A stretch of 14,456 nt of DNA from NCBI GenBank assembly GCA_049975325.1, contig JBNGDW010000037.1, positions 1-14,456 on the forward strand, given 5' to 3'. The DNA comes from JBNGDW01 sp049975325. Lineage in GTDB: Bacteria; Cloacimonadota; Cloacimonadia; JGIOTU-2; JBNGDW01. Shown one piece after another: positions 1 through 6,374 of this stretch. The position numbers and the translations under genes are program-made. Positions within the stretch are counted from its first letter, which is position 1; each line of letters starts with the position of its first letter. The notes beneath the pieces are model-generated. The model did no database searches. It had not been told where the DNA came from and saw only the letters and a program-made list of their open reading frames with translations.

Positions 1-163
1 GCCAATACTTGTTTTCGGTGCAATCTTTTTGCCAATTATCTTCCTTGCAGAATGGTTGACAGTTTATAAGGTATTGGCGCTTCTTGCCGGATTTTTGAGT
101 CTGCCATTTCTGGTAGGCATTAACAAGAAAGATATGTTGTTTCTAAAAGAGAAATTTATATGA
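1..163 (+). CDS. C-terminal fragment of probable polysaccharide flippase (Wzx/MATE-like)
   Basis: The frame is open from base 2 and ends at TGA 161-163, giving the last 53 residues of a longer protein. What is visible is a hydrophobic stretch with two probable membrane-spanning segments (PILVFGAIFLPIIFLAEW, then VLALLAGFLSLPFLVGI) and a short charged tail, NKKDMLFLKEKFI. Ending in a final helix plus a short tail of lysines and acidic residues is usual for polysaccharide transporters of the Wzx/RfbX family, which move undecaprenyl-linked oligosaccharides across the inner membrane. The position, directly before sugar-activating enzymes and glycosyltransferases, fits that role. Its stop overlaps the next start in an ATGA. 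No family motif lies in the visible part, so another multispanning protein, such as an O-antigen ligase or polymerase, cannot be excluded. Confidence 0.5.
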   Translation, partial: PILVFGAIFLPIIFLAEWLTVYKVLALLAGFLSLPFLVGINKKDMLFLKEKFI

Positions 164-1749
164 ATCTGAAAATCGGTCTTACAAAAGAAAAGCCAGGCTG
201 GGAAATTGTATTAGGGCAGGAAGGTATCCCAAACAAGGTTGTATCCAAGTCTGAAATTAAACCAGATGAAATCTCTGCCCTAATTGTAAACGGGCTTGAA
301 TATAATGGGTTAAAAGAAATTATCCTAGACTATGTAAGAGCTGGTGGAGCTGTGCTGGTAGACTCGGCAGCATCCTCTGACTTATTAAATATCAAACCTA
401 AAAAGAAAAGGGTACGCTACCTGATTTCTGACCCAGATTCTATATATTCAGATATTGGCCTTTTAGATATTAACCAGAGCCTGAAATTGCTTCCAGTTAA
501 AAAGGCAATATCTTTAGATAATGGACTTCAAATAAAGCTTATAAATGTATGCAAAGGCAGCATTATAGTACTTCCCTTTGACATTAATGAGGCAATATTA
601 GACATCTCAGTTACTCGTCTCAAGTTCTATCCTCCAGGCAGCAGGGAATTCCCTTCAGAAAGAGTTGCAAGAATATCTAAAGGGAGAATAAGAAGAATTG
701 TCAGAATCTCTTTAGAATTTCTGCACCATTCTCGTCATTTGCCTTTTATTAAACTTTGGTATTATCCAGATGGGGCTATGAATGTGTTTTTGTTTAGGGT
801 TGATACTGATTTCTGCCGCCTATCAGAAGTAAAAGAACTCTACCAAGTGTGTAAAAAAAATTCTATATCTGGGTCATGGTTTATTGAGACAAAATCGGCT
901 GAGACATGGATTCATAAATTTAGAGAAATGGAAGATCAAGAAATAGGATTGCATAGTTATTGGCATCAGGTTTTCAAAGATTATCAAACAAATTATAGCA
1001 ATATACGCATGGGCTTGGATTTGCTTGACAGAGTTGACCTTAAGCCGGATGGTTTTGCCGCTCCATTTGGAGAATGGAACGAGAGTCTTGGCAGAGCTGT
1101 CGAAAAGGCTGGGTTTATCTATTCGTCTGAGTTTTGTCTTAATTATGACGATCTGCCGTTTTACCCATACATTAAAACTGGATTTTCAAAGGTCTTGCAA
1201 ATACCCATCCATCCAATAGGTATAGGACGGTTAGCTCGCTCTCATTTCTCTGAATCAGAAATGTGGAAATATTTTAGATATATATTAGACAGTAAAATTA
1301 GACTTAATGAACCAATAATATTATATTATCATCCTTCTAGTAAGCATGTTATGGTTCTTGATAGAATATTCAAATATATGAGCAGTGATGTTATTTTGAA
1401 AATGAGTTTTTATGAGTTTGCCAAATGGTGGGAGAAAAGGGCAAGGTTACAAATAAATGCCCGTATAGAAGCAAATAATATCTTGATTGATAAATGGTCA
1501 GAATTTCCCGCATCGGTTTGGTTAAAAGTCTCTTCTCTACAGGGTTCATTTATTACTCCTTTAAAATCAAAAATTGACATAGGAAAAGCAGGTTGGGAAA
1601 AAGAAAAGACCAAGTTAGGCCCAGCACACGATGCGTCTAAATTAAGAAGATTTCACTGGCGCGACCTACTTTATGACCTTGAGAGCATAAGGGCTAAATA
1701 TGAAACACTGCCTAAAGGTAAGAATATTATAAAATTTGGTGCCAGATGA
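160..1749 (+). CDS. NodB-fold polysaccharide deacetylase-like protein with amidotransferase-like N-terminus
   Basis: The protein has 529 residues. Residues about 200-400 carry the three landmark motifs of the NodB (carbohydrate esterase 4) fold: an acidic motif RVDTD (D215, D217), the metal-binding HSxxH motif as HSYWH (H265, H269), and an APFGEW segment (302-306) in place of RxPxG. These fit a metal-dependent N-deacetylase, although motif 1 is not the usual TFDD. Residues about 35-80 (IVNGLEY, then a YVRAGGAVLVDS strand-turn) resemble the start of a class I glutamine-amidotransferase-like or ThuA-like fold, with no convincing catalytic Cys seen. Residues about 430-529 are an unassigned tail. 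No signal peptide or membrane helix is evident, so it looks cytosolic, whereas many NodB enzymes are exported. The start overlaps the upstream stop (ATGA) and the end overlaps wecB. Its likely job is trimming an acetyl group from a nucleotide sugar or lipid-linked intermediate; the substrate is unknown. Confidence 0.75.
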   Translation: MNLKIGLTKEKPGWEIVLGQEGIPNKVVSKSEIKPDEISALIVNGLEYNGLKEIILDYVRAGGAVLVDSAASSDLLNIKPKKKRVRYLISDPDSIYSDIGLLDINQSLKLLPVKKAISLDNGLQIKLINVCKGSIIVLPFDINEAILDISVTRLKFYPPGSREFPSERVARISKGRIRRIVRISLEFLHHSRHLPFIKLWYYPDGAMNVFLFRVDTDFCRLSEVKELYQVCKKNSISGSWFIETKSAETWIHKFREMEDQEIGLHSYWHQVFKDYQTNYSNIRMGLDLLDRVDLKPDGFAAPFGEWNESLGRAVEKAGFIYSSEFCLNYDDLPFYPYIKTGFSKVLQIPIHPIGIGRLARSHFSESEMWKYFRYILDSKIRLNEPIILYYHPSSKHVMVLDRIFKYMSSDVILKMSFYEFAKWWEKRARLQINARIEANNILIDKWSEFPASVWLKVSSLQGSFITPLKSKIDIGKAGWEKEKTKLGPAHDASKLRRFHWRDLLYDLESIRAKYETLPKGKNIIKFGAR

Positions 1750-2864
1750 AGAAGATAGCCATAATTTTCGGCACGAGGCCAGAAGCGATAAAGATGGTTC
1801 CTATAATTAAACTCCTGGAGGGTGAATATAGAAACTCGTTTACCTACAGATTAATTTCAACAGGTCAACATGACACTATGCTGAGGCAGGTTTTGGATTT
1901 TTTCCAGATCAGACCAGATTATACCCTTAACCTAATGACTGAAGATCAGAAACTATCAGAATTAACTGCTAATTGTCTCTCGTCTATGGAAAAAATATTG
2001 AAAAAGGAAAACCCAGATCTCGTATTAGTTCAGGGAGATACAGCCACCACTCTCGCATCTGCTATATCTGCCTTTTATAATAGAATATCAATTGGCCATA
2101 TTGAAGCAGGTCTTAGGACATACGATAAATATCAACCATTTCCTGAAGAGAGTAATAGACGCGTTGTGGATGCACTTTCTGATTTCTGCTTTGCACCTAC
2201 AGAAAGCAATAGAGAAAATTTACTTAATGAAAGTATACCCGGAGATAAAATATTTGTTACAGGGAATACTGTAATTGATACCTTGCTTTTGATAAAAAAG
2301 CAATACAAGGATAGACTGAATGTCCAATTTAAATCATTTAATCTTGAAAATGAAAAGATTATTCTGGTGACAGCTCACAGGAGAGAGAATTTTGGAGAAA
2401 ATATCAAAAATATTTGCAAGGCTTTAGTTAAAATAGCTCAGGTGTTTACAGAACACACCATTGTATACCCTGTCCACGAAAATCCGAATATAAAAAATGT
2501 AGTTACTTCTATGCTTGCGGGCAAAAGCAACATCCGTTTGCTGTTACCACTTAACTATATTGAATTCATCTCGCTCCTTGCAAATAGTTACTTAATTTTA
2601 ACTGATTCGGGTGGTATACAGGAAGAAGCGCCAGTTTTTGGGAAACCTGTACTTGTTATGAGAGAGAAGACGGAGCGAATGGAGGGTATCGATTCCGGGA
2701 TTGCAAAATTAGTTGGCACTGAGCCTGAAAGGATCTTTTCCAATGTAGAAGAGCTAATAAAAAATAGAAAAGTTTATGATAAAATGGCAAATGGAAGAAA
2801 CCCCTACGGAGATGGTATGGCTGGTCGAAAAATCCTTGAAGCCTTAAAAAGAAAACTAACTTAA
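1746..2864 (+). CDS. wecB: UDP-N-acetylglucosamine 2-epimerase (non-hydrolysing)
   Basis: This 372-residue protein has the normal family length. It interconverts UDP-GlcNAc and UDP-ManNAc in the cytosol, supplying ManNAc (or ManNAcA after oxidation) for surface polysaccharides. Family signatures are all present: N-terminal GTRPEAIKM with R11 and K16, VQGDT for the nucleotide site, HIEAGLRT with E120, PFPEESNRR with E134/E135 and R138/R139, TAHRRENFG with H211-R213, and the UDP-binding DSGGIQEEAP at 287-296 followed by GKPVLVMREKTER. The active site therefore looks intact. It starts at ATG 1746 inside an ATGA overlap with the deacetylase gene and stops 1 nt before the next gene. No UDP-ManNAc dehydrogenase (WecC) or TagA-type transferase is visible here, so the use of ManNAc must be completed by a gene outside the window or by one of the two glycosyltransferases. 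Confidence 0.95.
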   Translation: MKKIAIIFGTRPEAIKMVPIIKLLEGEYRNSFTYRLISTGQHDTMLRQVLDFFQIRPDYTLNLMTEDQKLSELTANCLSSMEKILKKENPDLVLVQGDTATTLASAISAFYNRISIGHIEAGLRTYDKYQPFPEESNRRVVDALSDFCFAPTESNRENLLNESIPGDKIFVTGNTVIDTLLLIKKQYKDRLNVQFKSFNLENEKIILVTAHRRENFGENIKNICKALVKIAQVFTEHTIVYPVHENPNIKNVVTSMLAGKSNIRLLLPLNYIEFISLLANSYLILTDSGGIQEEAPVFGKPVLVMREKTERMEGIDSGIAKLVGTEPERIFSNVEELIKNRKVYDKMANGRNPYGDGMAGRKILEALKRKLT

Positions 2865-2865
2865 T

Positions 2866-4188
2866 ATGAATAGTAGGTCCGATCAGGTTCTTTATATCAA
2901 ATATTTTTTCCCACCACTTGGAGGTATAGCGCCTATTGGTGGGGTAAAACTCGCAAAATATCTGCTGGGCTTTGAAATTCAACCTATCATTCTAACAGTA
3001 AAACCTGTCCACTATTTTGCCTATGATTTTGATCTTCTGGATGAGCTACCTGCGTCTGTACCAGTATATCGCACTGCCAGCCTGGATCTTAATAGACTGC
3101 TATATATTGCGAAGAACATAAAACACCTGGCAAAGAGAAATTCTTCTGTTCGCTCAGTCGGTTTTAGTCCTTCTGTCTTTAATGAGAGATTAAAATCATT
3201 TATTAGATCTTGTATCCCAATTGACGAAAAGATTGGCTGGCTTCCCTTTTCTCTTGTAAAAGGACTGGAAATCATCAATAAATCAGATGCAAAAGCTATC
3301 ATTGTATCCATACCACCCTATCATACTGCAATAACCGGTTGGATTCTCCATAAGCTAACTTCACTCCCACTTATTTTGGAATATGCAGATTTATGGACAT
3401 TAACTCCATATCCTCTTCATAATAATCCCCTTTTTAGGATGTTAGAGGAATGGGCTGAGCAAACTGTATTAAAGGATGCGGCGTATCTTACTGTTACAGC
3501 CCCAACAGCAAGGAAGAAGATGCGTCGCAAATATCCTTTTCTGAAGAAAATACCAATTGATGTTTTATTTTATGGTTGGGATAGGGATGATGTGGCTCAC
3601 CTAAACTTTAGTAAACGATCTGGATCTGCTACCGGCCCCATAAGAATCGGATATGCAGGCACCTTTTCAGGCTATCAAACTCCAAAATATCTCTTAGAAG
3701 CATTGGACAGATTGTTAACACAAAAACTTATTAGAAAAGACGAGATTGAGCTGCATTTTATAGGAAATTTTAGTGATGAAATTCAAAAGCTATTTAAAAG
3801 AGGCTCAATTCAGGAAATGATACAAATTCACCCTTTTATGCCGCATAAACAGTGTTTAGAATTTTTAACGCAGATGGATTATGTAGCAATTTTCTTGGGA
3901 GGCAAAGAAAAAAGCAAAGGTGTTATCCCAGCTAAGTTATATGACTATTTTGCAATTAAAGTGCCCGTTATTGGATTATGCCCCACAGGAAGTGACTTAG
4001 CGTATCTTCTTCACAAGCATGGTTTTCCTACTGCAGAATTTGATGATGTTAAAGAAAATATGGAGCTGATAATGAGACTGTTGCAGGAACGACCAAATCG
4101 AGTACTCACTGACGAAGAGCTATTACCCTATGAGAGGAATTATATTTACGAAAAATTAGCCATCCGCATCAAAAAGATTATTTCATAA
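2866..4188 (+). CDS. Glycosyltransferase, GT4-like (GT-B fold)
   Basis: The protein has 440 residues. The N-terminus reads YIKYFFPPLGG (10-20) followed by GGVKLAKYL and a PIILTVKP strand. This is the pattern of bacterial glycosyltransferases that begin with a Y-[YF]-FPP-x-GG loop at the acceptor side. The second Rossmann half starts near residue 262 with RIGYAGTFSGYQTPKYLLEA and continues to IPAKLYDYFAIKVPVIG (about 354-370), which corresponds to the sugar-nucleotide-binding region of GT4 enzymes. The usual E-x7-E motif is not clear there. It probably transfers one sugar to an undecaprenyl-linked glycan at the inner face of the membrane; donor and linkage cannot be told. No Shine-Dalgarno sequence precedes ATG 2866, which lies 1 nt after the wecB stop, so translation is probably by reinitiation. 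Confidence 0.8.
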   Translation: MNSRSDQVLYIKYFFPPLGGIAPIGGVKLAKYLLGFEIQPIILTVKPVHYFAYDFDLLDELPASVPVYRTASLDLNRLLYIAKNIKHLAKRNSSVRSVGFSPSVFNERLKSFIRSCIPIDEKIGWLPFSLVKGLEIINKSDAKAIIVSIPPYHTAITGWILHKLTSLPLILEYADLWTLTPYPLHNNPLFRMLEEWAEQTVLKDAAYLTVTAPTARKKMRRKYPFLKKIPIDVLFYGWDRDDVAHLNFSKRSGSATGPIRIGYAGTFSGYQTPKYLLEALDRLLTQKLIRKDEIELHFIGNFSDEIQKLFKRGSIQEMIQIHPFMPHKQCLEFLTQMDYVAIFLGGKEKSKGVIPAKLYDYFAIKVPVIGLCPTGSDLAYLLHKHGFPTAEFDDVKENMELIMRLLQERPNRVLTDEELLPYERNYIYEKLAIRIKKIIS

Positions 4189-4191
4189 AAA

Positions 4192-5346
4192 ATGAATCAG
4201 AAGATACGAGTGCTTCATGTCCAGTTGTTACCTCTTCTTACCGGGGCGCAGAATACGATGTTACATCTCATAAAAAATCTTGATCCTGAAAAATTTGAGT
4301 TTTCTGTCGTCTCTGCTCCAGGTAATCCACTTGAAGATAAACTAAAAGAATTGCAAGTATCTCATTATACAATCGCAGAATTGCACCGTAATATCCATAT
4401 AAAAGATGCGATTGTTTTGTACAAACTCTACCGCCTCTGTCGCTGGGGTAAGTTCGATATTGTTCATACCCATTCTTCAAAGACAGGATTTTTGGGAAGA
4501 ATTGCAGCAAAACTGGCAGGGATAAGAGGGATTATTCATACTGTTCAGGGATTCCCATTTCATCCTTACCAGAAAAAAGTTGAATTTATTTTCTATAGAA
4601 TACTTGAAAAGATAGCCACCTATTTTTGTGACAGAATAATCTCTGTTAACAGATATGAATATGAGATGGCAATCAGTTCAAACTTTATACAGAAGAATAA
4701 AATTGGATTTATACATAATGCAGTGGAGCCTGTTCCCCTTCATTTCCAAAATCATTCAGAAAATCTTAGAATCAGATCTAAGCTTGGATTTTCTGCTGAG
4801 GACATTATTGTAGGCTCTGTCAGCAGATTTACCGTGCCTAAGAATAACCTCATTTTAGTTGATATTGCTTTAAGTATAGTTCAGCAAAATGAAAAGATAA
4901 AGTTTATATTTCTTGGAGATGGCAAGGATCTACAAGAAGCTCGAGTCAGGGTGATTGCAGCCAAATGCCATGATAAAATACTTCTCCCTGGATTTCAGCA
5001 TAATGTTCCGAATTGGCTTAAAATATTTGATATATTTATCCTTTATTCTTCATGGGAAGGGCTGCCGCTTTCTATTTTAGAAGCCATGTCCTTTGGTAAA
5101 CCAATTATAGCCTCAAATATTAAAGGGAATAATGAACTTGTAGAAAATGGTGTTAATGGTATACTTATAGAAATAGGTGATTATGATGGCGTTAAAAAGG
5201 CAATTTTCTGGCTTGCCACCCGGGGTGATATTCGCGAAAAAATGGGAAAGAAAAGCAGCGAAATTGTAAAGGAAAGATTTAGTTTCTCGCGCTTCTTAAA
5301 AAAATATGAAGCAGAGTATTATAGGTTATACGAGAGAGGGAAATGA
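4192..5346 (+). CDS. Glycosyltransferase family 4 protein
   Basis: The protein has 384 residues and two Rossmann halves. The N-terminal half has VLHVQLLPLLTGAQNTMLHL, then DIVHTHSSKTGFLGRIAAKLAG and IIHTVQGFPFH, a signature common in GT4 enzymes of capsule and O-antigen clusters. The C-terminal half has GSVSRFTVPKN, FIFLGDG, and SWEGLPLSILEAMSFGKPIIAS, with the E-x7-E motif as E289 and E297. It is expected to use a nucleotide sugar with retention of configuration and to act at the cytosolic membrane face on a lipid-linked acceptor. It starts 3 nt after the previous stop with no clear ribosome binding site and ends in an ATGA overlap with the wecA-like gene, so it is part of the same coupled operon. 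The sugar specificity cannot be read from the sequence. Confidence 0.9.
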   Translation: MNQKIRVLHVQLLPLLTGAQNTMLHLIKNLDPEKFEFSVVSAPGNPLEDKLKELQVSHYTIAELHRNIHIKDAIVLYKLYRLCRWGKFDIVHTHSSKTGFLGRIAAKLAGIRGIIHTVQGFPFHPYQKKVEFIFYRILEKIATYFCDRIISVNRYEYEMAISSNFIQKNKIGFIHNAVEPVPLHFQNHSENLRIRSKLGFSAEDIIVGSVSRFTVPKNNLILVDIALSIVQQNEKIKFIFLGDGKDLQEARVRVIAAKCHDKILLPGFQHNVPNWLKIFDIFILYSSWEGLPLSILEAMSFGKPIIASNIKGNNELVENGVNGILIEIGDYDGVKKAIFWLATRGDIREKMGKKSSEIVKERFSFSRFLKKYEAEYYRLYERGK

Positions 5347-6374
5347 CTTATCTGCTTGCTGCAGCCATATCATTTGTTATTACTTTTCTACTGGTTCCTC
5401 TGAACAGGAAACTCTCTCTCCGTCTCGGCATTAACGATTTTCCCAGAGAAAGGAGCGTTCATCAGGAAGTAATACCCAAAAGTGGGGGACTATCCCTCTG
5501 GCTAGGAATATTATTATCCCAACTAATCCTTACTTTATCTGGCATACAAGAATTTGATAGTTTGTTTATTGGCTTGGTTATAGGTGGTACATTGATACTG
5601 ATATTAGGCTTACTGGATGATATCTTCGACCTTACTCCCTGGACCAAGATTATTATTGAGACCTGCATTGTACTTTTGATTATCCCCTTTGGGTTTAAAA
5701 TAGACCTTCTAACAAACCCTTTTAATGAAGCGTTTCATTTATGGTGGGGCTCAATCCCATTTACTATTTTATGGTTTCTGCTTGTTATGAATGCCATCAA
5801 TCTTCTAGATGGATTAGATGGATTAGCAACAGGTATCGTTATGATAGTATCCCTTGTTGTAGGTTTTGCCAGCATAATATGTTCGCATACTCTTGTGGCA
5901 TATTTTCTATTCTCTATATTCGGTGCCTGCATTGCTTTTTTACGATATAACTTTTATCCTGCTTCGATATTTTTAGGCGATGCCGGGAGTCTATATTTAG
6001 GTTTTATGCTAGCTGCTCTTTCTATTGCTGGTAATAGGCAGTTCAAGGGGGCGACAGCTATGACTATGCTCATACCACTTATTTGTTTAAGTATACCTAT
6101 AATTGATGCCTTACTCGCCGTGTTTAGACGGGTAAGGCATGCCAGAAGCGTTTTTGAGGCGGATAAGCATCATCTACACCACTGGATGCTCAGGTTAGGT
6201 TTTCCATACAAAACTGTGGTCTACTCTGGCTATTTTTTGACAGGACTATTCGGTTTGATTTCTTTAGGCTTTTTACTGGTGGACAGGAGAATATTGTTTA
6301 TGCTTGTAATAGTCCTGGGGATTATTTTAATTATATTATTCTATAATCTTGCTAAGAAGGAGTTTTTTAGATGA
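5343..6374 (+). CDS. wecA: Polyprenyl-phosphate HexNAc-1-phosphate transferase (WecA/TagO type)
   Basis: This 343-residue multispanning protein (about 10-11 hydrophobic helices) belongs to the polyprenyl-phosphate N-acetylhexosamine-1-phosphate transferase family. It moves GlcNAc-1-P or a related sugar phosphate from UDP to undecaprenyl phosphate, the first committed step of glycan assembly. Conserved elements are the GGLSLWLG segment near 48, the DD pair D92/D93 in LGLLDDIFDL, NAINLLDGLDG at 150-160 (N153, D156, D159), LGDAGSLYLGF with D213, and the cytosolic loop KHHLHH at 275-280. The HLHH form separates the WecA/TagO/WbpL branch from MraY. The GAGAGGG stretch just before the start can serve as ribosome binding site, and ATG 5343 overlaps the preceding stop. 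With WecB upstream, a HexNAc-initiated chain containing ManNAc is plausible. TagO-like or WbpL-like substrate use is an alternative. Confidence 0.9.
   Translation: MTYLLAAAISFVITFLLVPLNRKLSLRLGINDFPRERSVHQEVIPKSGGLSLWLGILLSQLILTLSGIQEFDSLFIGLVIGGTLILILGLLDDIFDLTPWTKIIIETCIVLLIIPFGFKIDLLTNPFNEAFHLWWGSIPFTILWFLLVMNAINLLDGLDGLATGIVMIVSLVVGFASIICSHTLVAYFLFSIFGACIAFLRYNFYPASIFLGDAGSLYLGFMLAALSIAGNRQFKGATAMTMLIPLICLSIPIIDALLAVFRRVRHARSVFEADKHHLHHWMLRLGFPYKTVVYSGYFLTGLFGLISLGFLLVDRRILFMLVIVLGIILIILFYNLAKKEFFR
6357..6362 (+). promoter_or_regulatory. Ribosome binding site of propeller gene
   Basis: AAGGAG lies 8 nt before ATG 6371, inside the end of the wecA-like coding sequence. It supports this start and shows that the last glycan-operon gene can load ribosomes itself, unlike the two glycosyltransferase genes, which lack a visible site. 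Confidence 0.7.
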
